From Clostridium frigidicarnis (GTDB lineage: Bacteria > Bacillota > Clostridia > Clostridiales > Clostridiaceae): 64,000 bases of DNA. Under the pieces are notes generated by a model. The model was not told where the DNA came from. It did not search any database and worked only from the letters and a program-made list of their open reading frames with translations. This document shows, piece after piece, positions 43,268-51,570 of the stretch. Where the stretch lies: assembly GCF_900111985.1 (NCBI RefSeq), contig NZ_FOKI01000009.1, positions 87,667-151,666 on the forward strand, given 5' to 3'. Made by a program: the position numbers and the translations under genes. Position 1 is the stretch's first letter, and every line of letters begins with the position of its first letter.

Positions 43268-43858
43268 TTAATTACTTTTGTTAATTTTAATTAATGAACC
43301 TTCTAACGTTTCTTTTTTAGATTCTTTTGAAGTATATTTAAATTCAACATCTATTTTATTTTCCTCAAATTCTTTAATAATAAATTTAAACGCATAATCA
43401 CCATACTTAGGATCAATCTTATCTTTCATAGAAGGATCAATATTATACAATATATTAATAGAGGTTTCTCCATTTTTATTTTTTTCAATTTTATATTTAT
43501 CCTCACTTAAACCAGTTATATAATCCCCATGATCTAGTAAATATATATCCGTAATTACATCAGAATTATTTTTGAAATTTAGCTTTATCTTACTAGGCTT
43601 AGAATAAGCTTTATTTTGTATATTGGTATCAAATTCCCATTCTCCTAATAAAGATTCTTCTTTTAGAGTTATTATATTTTCAGTGTTATTTACACTATCC
43701 TCCTCATTATCATCTCCACTAATTATATATGTTTTATCACTTTTACCACTTTGATCACTTGAAGTTACTAATTTAATAGTTATTATACTTAAAATTATTA
43801 TAAAAAATAAAATTATTATTTTTTTAGTTTTAGCAATTTTTAAATTTTTTTTAATCAT
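43268..43858 (-). CDS. Membrane-anchored accessory protein of the ABC operon
   Basis: A 196-aa protein with one uncleaved N-terminal helix (about 12-30) and an extracytoplasmic domain (about 70-190) with a lipocalin-like or DUF5640-type beta pattern (LLGEWEFDT, KIKLNFKNNSDVITDI). It is encoded 15 bases before the second permease and is first in the operon. It may be a substrate-interacting or sensing partner. It carries no lipobox. The family is not certain. Confidence 0.62.
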   Translation of the reverse strand: MIKKNLKIAKTKKIIILFFIIILSIITIKLVTSSDQSGKSDKTYIISGDDNEEDSVNNTENIITLKEESLLGEWEFDTNIQNKAYSKPSKIKLNFKNNSDVITDIYLLDHGDYITGLSEDKYKIEKNKNGETSINILYNIDPSMKDKIDPKYGDYAFKFIIKEFEENKIDVEFKYTSKESKKETLEGSLIKINKSN

Positions 43859-43989
43859 ACAGGTATCTCCTCGTTCATTGTAGAATAAATAATTCTATTG
43901 TAGATATTTAACTGAGTATAATTTTATATTTAAATATATGTAAAACCAATTTGGATTTTACATTATCCGTAGTAGAATGAATGTTCACT

Positions 43990-44025
43990 CTATTTTCTAC
44001 ATACCAATAATCCAAGATTATTCAT
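43990..44025 (-). pseudogene. 3' remnant of a class I methyltransferase gene
   Basis: Twelve codons (MNNLGLLVCRK then TAG) match the end of the methyltransferase at 47052-47849 (SNHGLLVCRK), with the same DNA context TTTTCTACATACCAATAATC. The rest of the gene is missing. It is left between the ABC operon and the MFS gene. Confidence 0.65.
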
Positions 44026-44141
44026 TCATAATCTTCATCTGCAATATTAAACCCAGACATTATTTCATTTTTCTCCCTTAGGCCTTAATAATTTCTTTAC
44101 AATCTATTGTTCCGTCCTCCTGTTATTTTAAAATCATGAAT

Positions 44142-44180
44142 AAAAAATACCGCAAATTCATTTGAATAATACGGTATTTA
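44142..44180. repeat. H stem-loop copy, 44.1 kb
   Basis: AAATACCG and CGGTATTT arms with ATTCA/TGAAT at the top make a perfect H-type stem-loop. It lies after the MFS gene (minus strand), 103 bases past the stop, and should terminate transcription. Confidence 0.75.
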
Positions 44181-44282
44181 CAGTATTATTTTTAATAACC
44201 ATTGCATCGACCTATTTTACAAATTCATATTTTTATAAGTTTACATATTATACTATCTAAACTTTGCACTCATAACAAGGAT

Positions 44283-45590
44283 CTATTTATCTAGTTCTTT
44301 AATTTTAGTACTCTTCTTAAAAATCATGCTAAGTAAACATCCTATAATTCCTACAATTAAAAAAATCATTGCCATTCCAGAACCTTTTCCTGTACCAACT
44401 ATTTTTCCCACTGTTTGTTGCATAAGTGTAGACTTGAGCATTAATGGTTCAAATACTTTGTCACTTAAAATACCTCCTAATAAATATCCCACAGGTATAG
44501 TGCTAAATTGAACTGAGCTCCTTATTGAAAATACTCTACCTTGTATATCTACAGGAATTTTTGTTCGTAATATGCTCATTTCACTTCCATTTAAAAATGG
44601 GATTGGAATATTACCTGCAAAAGCTGCCAATATCCAAACATATATATTTTGACTACCACCTAACAAAACATCACTTAATAAAAATGATAAAGCACAGGAA
44701 TTAAAAATTGTTTTCACCTTACTCTTAGGGGGTTTTATAATCGTTACTATAATCCCTCCAACAATTCCTCCTAATCCAATTGCAGAGGTAACAAATCCAA
44801 GTAATACTCGGTTATTATTTGTACGTGAAAGAATCATTGCAGGCAAGACACTACCTTCAGCCATTGAGGCTAAAAGATTAATGATAGACATAAATACTAT
44901 CAAATATAAAATCCCCTTTTCTTGCAACAGATACGAAAATCCCTTTTTAAAATCATAAAAAAAACTATAACTTTTAGTTCTATCATTTTCTTCTTTATTA
45001 TTAGGAATTTTTATAAATAGCAAAAGTGAACTAAATGCACTAGAAAAGGTTATCAAATCAATAATTAATATAGCTTTAATACCACTGAAAGAAATAATTG
45101 CAGTTGCAAAAACAGGTGTGAAAATTGTAATAAAGGAATTACATAAGGACTGCAATCCACTTATTCTATTATAATGTTCTTTTGGTACAATTAATGTAAC
45201 TGCTACATTAGAAGTTGGTGACTGAAAAGCATTCATCACTCCTAATAATGTATTAATGATGTATATGTTCCACACTTTCAGTATACCTAAACAATATAAG
45301 ATTAACACGCACAGGGTACATATCGCCGCAATACTGTCAGAAATAAGCATTACAGCTTTTTTGTTCCACTTGTCAATAAGTGTGCCGGCAAAAACACTTA
45401 CCAATATATATGGTAAGTAGGTACACACCCCAAGGATAGAGATTGACATTACGGTGCCTTTATTTTGATATGCCCAAATCATCAATGCAAAACTTGTCAT
45501 TGAACTTCCAAGCTGAGAAATTGATTGTCCACCTAGTAAAATTAAAAAGTATTTTAAATCGGTTATAATTTTTTTATTAAATTGTTTCAT
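44283..45590 (-). CDS. MFS drug-efflux transporter (Mef-like)
   Basis: A 435-aa major facilitator with twelve hydrophobic helices and the MFS_3-type loop LIDKWNKKAVMLISDS between helices 2 and 3. Such proteins include macrolide (Mef) and other antibiotic efflux pumps. ATG 45590 is chosen: GTGAGGAG lies about 12 nt upstream, and the six codons above it would use the ribosome binding site itself. A leader ORF and paired stems precede it, suggesting translational attenuation by a ribosome-targeting drug. Drug specificity cannot be read from sequence. An H stem-loop terminates the unit. Confidence 0.82.
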   Translation of the reverse strand: MKQFNKKIITDLKYFLILLGGQSISQLGSSMTSFALMIWAYQNKGTVMSISILGVCTYLPYILVSVFAGTLIDKWNKKAVMLISDSIAAICTLCVLILYCLGILKVWNIYIINTLLGVMNAFQSPTSNVAVTLIVPKEHYNRISGLQSLCNSFITIFTPVFATAIISFSGIKAILIIDLITFSSAFSSLLLFIKIPNNKEENDRTKSYSFFYDFKKGFSYLLQEKGILYLIVFMSIINLLASMAEGSVLPAMILSRTNNNRVLLGFVTSAIGLGGIVGGIIVTIIKPPKSKVKTIFNSCALSFLLSDVLLGGSQNIYVWILAAFAGNIPIPFLNGSEMSILRTKIPVDIQGRVFSIRSSVQFSTIPVGYLLGGILSDKVFEPLMLKSTLMQQTVGKIVGTGKGSGMAMIFLIVGIIGCLLSMIFKKSTKIKELDK

Positions 45591-45760
45591 TTTGACTTTG
45601 CTCCTCACTAAAATTTAGTTAAAAATTCATTGATGCAAAGTCTCTTTATTTAGACGATTTTATTTTGCTCCATACAGGCAATCGTCTTTACAAGACCTTG
45701 CATGGAGCTTAGTTGCTGTAGGTATTTTTATTACATATAACATTTTTTATCCTCCTATTT
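45591..45760 (-). promoter_or_regulatory. Predicted translational attenuator of the MFS gene
   Basis: On the minus strand the region has a leader ORF and competing stems. CTCCATGCA pairs with TGTATGGAG; ATGCAAGGTCT pairs (one G-U) with AGACTTTGCAT; GACGATT pairs with AATCGTC. AGCTCC in the leader can pair either with GGAGC inside the leader ORF or with GGAGC of the MFS ribosome binding site. Such alternatives are typical of drug-induced attenuators. The pairing is seen; induction is inferred. Confidence 0.6.
45660..45743 (-). CDS. Leader peptide of the MFS efflux gene, 27 aa
   Basis: ATG 45743 is 8 nt from AGGAGG. The frame codes for 27 residues: MLYVIKIPTATKLHAR, then SCKDDCLYGAK and TAA. 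A hydrophobic start (LYVIKIP) resembles stalling peptides in the erm class (IFVI), but no exact arrest motif can be claimed. Codons from about His14 onward form the stem arms of the attenuator at 45591-45760. Its role should be cis-regulatory. Confidence 0.6.
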   Translation of the reverse strand: MLYVIKIPTATKLHARSCKDDCLYGAK

Positions 45761-45886
45761 TTCAACTTAATTTTACGTTTAATGGGTTATATTTATAATT
45801 TAGCTATGGTTTACTTTTTCTGAATTTATATCAATCTTTCTTGAAAATAATACATCAACTTATGGTGTTCTCAATATTTTATGAAT

Positions 45887-46432
45887 TTAACCCTCTAAAT
45901 TTTTAAAGTCATTGTCCAGTAATGAATATATATGACTTCCATACCATGAATTATTTAAAAATCTAACGCCTCTACATGTGCCTTCCTTTTTCATTCCTAT
46001 TTTTATCATAACTTTTTCAGAATTAGTATTTTTATCATTGCAAAGTGCTTGTATTCTATGAACTCCTAAATTATTAAATGCAAATTCAAGTAAAGCTTTT
46101 GCGGCTTCTGGAGCATACCCATTTCCCACATAGTTAGGGTGGACATCCCAACCAATCTCCCATTCTCTAATAGAAGAATCTATCTCCCAAAATATTAACT
46201 TTCCTACTGGTTGAAAATTAGGTAGTTTTGTAATAATTAGATAATATTTAATCCTAGGTACTTCATTTATATATTCAAGCATTTTTAAAAACTTCCTATC
46301 AATGTCTTGTTTTATAGGTATAGTATCTGATTCAAATTTTTGAATAAAATCACTAGTTTCTAATTCAGATATGAAATCATAATCCTTTTCAGTAACTTCT
46401 CTTAAATATAACCTTTCAGTAAACATATTCAT
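45887..46432 (-). CDS. RimJ/RimL-type GNAT acetyltransferase, 181 aa
   Basis: A complete GNAT of the N-terminal-protein/amine type: FTERLYLREVTEKDYDF start, GWDVHPNYVGNGYAPEAAK (motif A), ALCNDKNTNSEKVMIKIGM (motif B) and GTCRG. Ribosomal-protein acetyltransferases and some streptothricin-like resistance enzymes share this layout. ATG 46432 is 8 nt from AAGGAG; the open frame extends to 46498, but without support and across the stop of the truncated MFS gene. It is probably its own unit or co-transcribed with the broken MFS. Confidence 0.85.
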   Translation of the reverse strand: MNMFTERLYLREVTEKDYDFISELETSDFIQKFESDTIPIKQDIDRKFLKMLEYINEVPRIKYYLIITKLPNFQPVGKLIFWEIDSSIREWEIGWDVHPNYVGNGYAPEAAKALLEFAFNNLGVHRIQALCNDKNTNSEKVMIKIGMKKEGTCRGVRFLNNSWYGSHIYSLLDNDFKNLEG

Positions 46433-46490
46433 ATTACATGCTCCTTCTTGTATAGTTCTTTTTAATATATTCCACCCATTTATTTTTCCC

Positions 46491-47051
46491 TTATGCATTA
46501 ATTATTTCTTTAACACTTGGTACTAATGAAAGATATATAAATAATATTAGAAATGCTACATAATCCCAAAAAATAATTGCATTTATTTTTATTTTTTCAG
46601 CAAGTATACCAGCAAGAACCATTGCTATTGGCATTAAAGCATATGATAATGTATTTTTAAATGCAAATACTTTAGATCTTATATTTGAAGGCACACTATT
46701 TTGCATGCTTAGTTGAAGTAACGATCCCATTATAGCTAGCCAAAAACCATTAATAAAAAACATAATTGAAATTACATATATATTTAAGAAGACTGAAACT
46801 GTAATCATTGTCATGGAAGCAATAACTCCGCTTGCAATAAACATATAGAATTGTCTTTCTCTTTTTATTTTGAATACAGATAAAAAAGTAAACCCCAAAA
46901 ACATTCCAAATGTATTTATTGCCATTGCTATTCCATATAAACCAACTCCAAGATTACTATTGGTTTCAAATAAAGGTAGTGTAAGAGTCATAGACATTGA
47001 GGCAAAAAAGTTTAAGAAGGCAATTGCAATACCATAGAGTGAATATTCATT
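46491..47051 (-). pseudogene. C-terminal half of an MFS transporter
   Basis: An open frame of 187 codons carries five to six helices of an MFS protein (from EYSLYGIAIAFLNFF to SLVPSVKEIINA). The N-terminal half is lacking. It begins right after the stop codon of the methyltransferase gene (TAG 47054-47052), with no ribosome binding site of its own. A deletion or cassette insertion has replaced the 5' half with the methyltransferase. A short ATG-initiated product (46997) is possible but unlikely to function. Confidence 0.75.
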
Positions 47052-47849
47052 CTATTTTCTACATACCAATAATCCATGATTACTCATTCCTAAAATGCTT
47101 TTTTCTCTGCAACTATTTAAACTGTAATTTAGCCATGTAGAATATTCTTCATCATTCATATTATCTACAAAATCTTTTAAGAATGGACTTAACCCATCAG
47201 TTCCCACATGATCAATAATTTTAACATTAAATGTTTCAATAAATTCTTCCATCTCCATTGGAGTTGTAAAAAAAGCATCTGTCCAAAAACACTCTTTTTC
47301 TCCCTCTTTAATAACCCCTGTATTTAAAATCTTCTCAACAAAATTATTTTTAAGAAACTGTTTCTTTGTTGTCATAACTGAATTTAATACAAAATGCTTA
47401 TTTATATATGCAACTGCTAATATACCACCTTTTCTTAATACCCTTAAAGATTCCTTAATACATTTTTCCCTATCATTCTCATTTGTGAGATGGTACATTG
47501 GTCCAAGACACAATACTATATCGAAGCTTTCAGATTCATAATTACATAAATTAGTAGCATCTATTACTTCTGTGGCTAACTTAATGTTATTTTTTCTTTC
47601 ACTAAGTTTTTGCTTAATAATATCTACATGCTTTGGAGTTATGTCTGTAGCAACCACATCTTGCCCTTTATCTGCATAATAGAATGAATATACTCCAGTT
47701 CCTGCACCTAATTCAAGAATTTTATTATGATTTTTTATATGTTGATCTAGAACAGTTGTTGTTACCGTAAACTCAACTTTTCTTGCATTATTAGTTGTTA
47801 GCCTACTCTCCTCATCATATTTGTCATAAAATTTTACAACCTCATTCAT
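47052..47849 (-). CDS. Class I SAM-dependent methyltransferase, 265 aa
   Basis: The SAM-binding motif I is ILELGAGTGVYSFYYA (about 39-54), motif II has an acidic residue in VATDITP, and motif III is FDIVLCLGPMYHL. It resembles the UbiE/Coq5-like small-molecule group; clostridial accessory regions often carry such enzymes. Substrate unknown. The C-terminal 50 residues (GTDGLSPFLKDFVDNMNDEE) match the remnant at 50536-50691. GAAGT precedes the ATG. It appears complete. Confidence 0.85.
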   Translation of the reverse strand: MNEVVKFYDKYDEESRLTTNNARKVEFTVTTTVLDQHIKNHNKILELGAGTGVYSFYYADKGQDVVATDITPKHVDIIKQKLSERKNNIKLATEVIDATNLCNYESESFDIVLCLGPMYHLTNENDREKCIKESLRVLRKGGILAVAYINKHFVLNSVMTTKKQFLKNNFVEKILNTGVIKEGEKECFWTDAFFTTPMEMEEFIETFNVKIIDHVGTDGLSPFLKDFVDNMNDEEYSTWLNYSLNSCREKSILGMSNHGLLVCRK

Positions 47850-48007
47850 AACTTCACCCCTTGTATATACTTGATATAGTCTATTTCAAAACTTATACCA
47901 AGTATTATTCTGATAATAGTCTTCTAGATAAGATAAATTAACACCAATTATTAGTTTGTAATATTTTACAAACGCCCTAAACGATTATGTGTTAATAGTA
48001 ACATTTT

Positions 48008-48122
48008 TTCAATATTATAACATATTTTGTTTATATATAGCAATTTTTCTTGTATAGAAAGAATAGCCCGAGTCGCATAAATACACCGTAAAATTCTGAT
48101 TTGAATAATACGGTGTTTTAAA
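48008..48122. repeat. Composite module (P-like and H), 48.0-48.1 kb
   Basis: The P-like motif AATATGTTATAATATTG lies before the methyltransferase gene, and a perfect H stem-loop (ACACCGTA ... TACGGTGT, 48082-48122) lies further right. The following AATAATTATTCAGTTTTTG is also found after H at 61371-61410. Confidence 0.7.
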
Positions 48123-48188
48123 TAATTATTCAGTTTTTGCTATTACATCAAATAAGAAAGTTATGTACTACAAGTTTATATTAATTTA

Positions 48189-48518
48189 TTAAAGCAACGA
48201 TTTATCTAAATTTAATTTATAATATAATAATTCTGTTTCTTTTGTATCTTCGAGAATATTAAATCCACAATGACCTATAAGTTCATTAGTATCTCTATTT
48301 ATTACAGCCCAAACACCATAATTATTTTCAACCCAGTGTTTTTTAAAATTTTTCATCATATCTTTAACATCGTCTGGACTTTTTCTTTTTCCGATACCAA
48401 GCCACATACTAACTTCTTCTTGTTTTAAAATGTCATAATAATTTTCAAAATCTCAAATATCAAATTTTCTCAAAAGTAATCTTTTAGTGTAAATCTCATT
48501 AGATTCTTTATTATTCAT
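48189..48518 (-). pseudogene. GNAT remnant with in-frame stop and lost C-terminus
   Basis: ATG 48518 starts MNNKESNEIYTKRLLLRKFDI, then a TGA stop; the frame goes on as DFENYYDILKQEEVSMWLGIG and reaches INRDTNELIGHCGFNI, a typical GNAT strand pair. It ends abruptly at LYYKLNLDKSLL, before the acetyl-CoA motif A that must follow. The stop codon and missing half show loss of function. Its end runs into the DNA next to an H module. Confidence 0.75.
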
Positions 48519-48633
48519 TTTAAAATTGTCTCTCTCTATATGTGTATTTTACAATATATTACTATTTTCACTTACCTGGTGATAATTATATCATATTTAT
48601 ATTGAAATATAGTAATCCTCTATTTTGTAATGA

Positions 48634-48668
48634 CTAAAAAATACTGATAAACTTTTTTATTTATCAGC
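48634..48668 (-). terminator. Hairpin terminator of GNAT at 48690
   Basis: An 8-bp stem (CTGATAAA / TTTATCAG) with an 8-nt loop is followed on the minus strand by TATTTTTTAG. The sequence resembles the end of the broken GNAT at 38784. Confidence 0.6.
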
Positions 48669-48689
48669 ACAAAATCATAACTAAAAATT

Positions 48690-49214
48690 CTATAATTCCA
48701 ACACCATATGTATATCATAGGGTTCTAATTCATATAAATCTTTATTTATCTTATCTGTAAGCTTTGCTCCCATAGCAAAATAAAAATCCACTGTATTTTT
48801 AAATGGTGTAGCTGATATATATATACTTTTGGCCCCTAGTTCTTTCGCTTTTTTACATAATAAATTAACTAAATTTTTACCTATACCCTTTTTTCTGTAA
48901 TTATTACTTATATAAAGCATATCAAGTTTAAGTTGGTCATTGTTTCTCCCAATAAATTTACTTTCTAAGGACCCTAAACCTACAATTATATTATTATCAA
49001 ATGCACCATATATAGTTCCATTCCTATCATGTATATCTTCCAATCTATTAATATAGTCATTAAGTTCTTCCAAATTCCAACCTTCAATGTTATCAAATTC
49101 ACTCACTATTTTAAGTTTATTCTCTTTAAAATAATAAACTTTATTTACTATCTCTTTTCTATCAATTTCACCAAGAAGTTTAAGTTCTGATTTTTTTAGT
49201 AATCTATAGTTCAA
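48690..49214 (-). CDS. GNAT acetyltransferase, 174 aa
   Basis: A complete GNAT fold: LNYRLLKKSELKLLGEIDR start, strand GAFDNNIIVGLGSLES, motif A LDMLYISNNYRKKGIGKNLV (RxxGxG) and motif B KSIYISATPFKNTVDFYFAMG. The start TTG 49214 is 10 nt from GGAG; a TTG three codons upstream is too close. It probably acetylates a small amine; substrate unknown. Confidence 0.82.
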   Translation of the reverse strand: MNYRLLKKSELKLLGEIDRKEIVNKVYYFKENKLKIVSEFDNIEGWNLEELNDYINRLEDIHDRNGTIYGAFDNNIIVGLGSLESKFIGRNNDQLKLDMLYISNNYRKKGIGKNLVNLLCKKAKELGAKSIYISATPFKNTVDFYFAMGAKLTDKINKDLYELEPYDIHMVLEL

Positions 49215-49322
49215 ATCCGCCAAACTCCATTCATTAATAATTTATTTTTTATACCTTAAAATGATAACCACATTTCATTGTGAATTACACTATGCTGACT
49301 AATTTAACTATGCTAATAACCC

Positions 49323-50075
49323 TTATTTAATTGCATAAACAGTAATTTCTCCTGGTAATTTTTTATTTGTCCAACTTGGATCTTCATTAAATTCTTTAAT
49401 TATAAATCCACTCTTAATCATTGAATTAAGAATTTCACTTATATTATATAATCGTACAGAACATTCTGGAAATTCCTCTTTTTTTCCTTCATCCAAAAAA
49501 TCTTTATATGATACATCACCATTATATATATTGGTATCAAAGTAATCCCCAACTGATGACTTAAAGATATTAATTGGCATTACTTTTCTAAATGGATGAA
49601 AATCATTTAATATAATTTGTCCATTTGGTTTTAACATGAAAAATAGTATTTTCATAAACTTATCTATATCATGAAAATAATGAAGTATGCCCCCTTCAAG
49701 ATATAGCATATCAAAATAATTACCATACACATTCATATCTACGTCATACAAATCACCAACTATATAATCCAGTTTAACGTGAGAACACTGTGCCAATTCC
49801 AAAGCATATTTTTTGTTTTCTTCTGATATATCAAATACCGTCACATCTGCACCTAAAAGTGCCAATGCTACAGCTCTTCTACCATTAGAACCACAAGGAT
49901 TGGCAATCTTCAAGCCATTTATATTGCTGAAATATTTTCCATGTTGTTTCAGCCTTGCCATTGGATTTTCCATAATAATTTTAGCACGTTCTTCTGGTGA
50001 TCCATAATCTTTTAACCAGAATTCATATGCTCTATGTTCCCATGCCTTTTTATTTATTGCACTTTGTTTGTTCAT
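49323..50075 (-). CDS. Class I SAM-dependent methyltransferase, 250 aa
   Basis: The SAM-binding motif is KIANPCGSNGRRAVALALLG (a GSNG variant of the Gly-rich loop), with acid DVTVFDIS and downstream MLYLEGGILHYFHDI, IILNDFHPF. The Gly loop departs from the common GxGxG, as in TehB-like or Bacillota 'DUF' methyltransferases. ATG 50075 follows GGAGGA at 7 nt. Substrate unknown. It is a single-gene unit. Confidence 0.82.
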   Translation of the reverse strand: MNKQSAINKKAWEHRAYEFWLKDYGSPEERAKIIMENPMARLKQHGKYFSNINGLKIANPCGSNGRRAVALALLGADVTVFDISEENKKYALELAQCSHVKLDYIVGDLYDVDMNVYGNYFDMLYLEGGILHYFHDIDKFMKILFFMLKPNGQIILNDFHPFRKVMPINIFKSSVGDYFDTNIYNGDVSYKDFLDEGKKEEFPECSVRLYNISEILNSMIKSGFIIKEFNEDPSWTNKKLPGEITVYAIK

Positions 50076-50160
50076 TTTATATTCCTCCACTTATACTCAA
50101 ACTAATATAATTCTTCTTTGTTTCATTTTAGAGAAAAATATGAATTATTATTTCATATAA

Positions 50161-50255
50161 TTAGGTATTTAACACATATTCCATATGCACATCGTCAGGA
50201 TTTTTCTCAAATAATGATAGTATTAATTCCTCTACCTCTACACAACCAATTTTAT
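50161..50255 (-). pseudogene. Short gene fragment, about 28 codons
   Basis: A frame CVEVEELILSLFEKNPDDVH and then MEYVLNT ends at TAA (50163-50161). It has no start or site and is flanked by a B-type segment (50292-50340). It reads like the C-terminus of a small accessory protein, but I cannot name the family. Confidence 0.35.
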
Positions 50256-50291
50256 ATATTTTCCATAGATATATAAAAAAATAATAATATC

Positions 50292-50340
50292 AAAACACCA
50301 TATTATTCAAATTTCAAAGGATATTATTTGTATTTTTGTT
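50292..50340. repeat. B segment copy, 50.3 kb
   Basis: On the minus strand AATATCCTTTGAAATTTGAA is followed by TAATATGGTGTTTTG. This is a B copy with the boxA-like CTTTGAAA core. No H or P is clearly attached here, so it is a decayed module. Confidence 0.55.
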
Positions 50341-50409
50341 TAATTTCTGTTGATAATTGATTCCTCTTAGTCCAACTTACACAAATTAATATAATAATGA
50401 ATATCGTGT

Positions 50410-50490
50410 TTATATAGTTATATTAGGAGACATAAACAATGTTTTATTCTTTATATCCTTATCATCTATGATTTTTTGTAATTCTATCAT
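50410..50490 (-). CDS. Possible 26-aa ORF or 5' gene remnant
   Basis: ATG 50490 with GGGGGA upstream encodes MIELQKIIDDKDIKNK and TLFMSPNITI, then TAA. The N-terminus looks like the start of a larger protein that has been cut off. TATAAT-like sequence (50507-50515 region) lies upstream. It is not homologous to anything I recognise; treat as a remnant unless transcribed. Confidence 0.35.
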   Translation of the reverse strand: MIELQKIIDDKDIKNKTLFMSPNITI

Positions 50491-50535
50491 AATTTTCCCC
50501 CTTAAATAAGATATAATTAATATGCAGATTAAGAT

Positions 50536-50691
50536 TTATTTTTCCACTATAAATAAAAGATGATTGCTAGCTCCTAAAAATTCAGGTTTTTCAGAACAAT
50601 AATAATGATAATTAAGCCATAACTTATAACTTTCATCATCCATATTGTTTATCTTATCTGCTAAATGTTCACTTAATCCATCAGCAGCAAC
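50536..50691 (-). pseudogene. 3' remnant of a methyltransferase fused to the flavodoxin gene
   Basis: Fifty-one codons (VAADGLSEHLADKINNMD ... NHLLFIVEK, then TAA 50538-50536) match the C-terminus of the methyltransferase at 47052 (VGTDGLSPFLKDFVDNMND). Its left part overlaps in another frame the last codons of the flavodoxin-like gene (50673-50691), so a deletion has joined the two genes. The flavodoxin gene now uses a TAA from the methyltransferase sequence. Confidence 0.75.
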
Positions 50692-51251
50692 TTCCTTGCA
50701 AATATTCTTGCACCGTTCATTGCATCCTCCGTTTGAAATGATGCTATATCGTCCTCATCTCGAACAGAATACATACCCCTGTATTCTAAATTAGAATGCT
50801 CACATAATCTCTTAATGCCAGTTTCAAAAGGACCTGCACCATATTCTGCATCATATCCATGTGTAGCTATTATTGCCACTTTTTTACCTTCCCACAAAGA
50901 ACCTTTAGCACTACCATAAAACTTATTAAGCCCATAGTGTCGGTCAAGTAAAGCCTTCATAGGTGCTGTACAATACCATGAATATATAGGTGTAGCCAAA
51001 ATAATACAATCACAGGCAATTATTTTTTCCACAATTTCCAATACATCATCTTGCTGTATACAGCCATATTTATCACTGACATTTTTACAAACATAACATC
51101 CTTTGCAATGCAAAATGTTTTTTTCTGACAAAGGTATGTATGTAACATCCGCTTTATTATTTTCAAGCTCAGCTAAAAATGGTTTTAACAATTCAACTGT
51201 ATTTCCTTTTAATCTAGGACTTGCCATCAAAACACAAAAATTCAATTGCAT
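50673..51251 (-). CDS. Flavodoxin-like NAD(P)H-dependent FMN reductase, 192 aa
   Basis: The flavin-binding loop is SPRLKGNTVELL (about 10-21); a two-Cys cluster CKGCYVCKN follows near 50, then the TPIYSWYCTAPMKALLDR strand-loop and FETGIKRLC. This fits the NADPH-dependent FMN reductase/WrbA-like family, with the Cys pair seen in iron-sulfur flavoproteins. The final residues LLLMD derive from the joined methyltransferase remnant, but the fold is otherwise complete. ATG 51251 has GAGGAGAT upstream. Confidence 0.82.
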   Translation of the reverse strand: MQLNFCVLMASPRLKGNTVELLKPFLAELENNKADVTYIPLSEKNILHCKGCYVCKNVSDKYGCIQQDDVLEIVEKIIACDCIILATPIYSWYCTAPMKALLDRHYGLNKFYGSAKGSLWEGKKVAIIATHGYDAEYGAGPFETGIKRLCEHSNLEYRGMYSVRDEDDIASFQTEDAMNGARIFARKLLLMD

Positions 51252-51335
51252 TATCTCCTCTCTAATTAAATTACATAGGTAAAGATTATTTATATAATCT
51301 TTACCTCCACATATCTAACGACTACCTCTTAATTA

Positions 51336-51519
51336 TCAAAATTATACCATGTTTTCTATATACTTTCATATATATATAACATAATAATTTTAAAATACCG
51401 TATTATTCAGTTTTAAAAGAACATTATTTGTTTTTTCAACATAAATAATTATGCTGTCTAATGTTTGAATTGAGTAATAAAAAATACTGTAAAATTCATT
51501 TGAATAATACAGTATTTTA
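51336..51519. repeat. Composite module, complete copy (P, B, H), 51.4 kb
   Basis: On the minus strand, after the AraC-type gene, comes H (AAAATACTGTA ... TACAGTATTTT, 51480-51519). B follows (TTAGACAGCATAATTATTTA ... AATGTTCTTTTAAAACTGAA, 51391-51472), then P (AAACATGGTATAATTTTG, 51336-51360) before the flavodoxin gene. This is the clearest intact copy of the three-part module. Confidence 0.75.
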
Positions 51520-51570
51520 ATAGATTGTTGAGTTTTTAATAATTGTTAATATTAATAAAATTTATATTAC

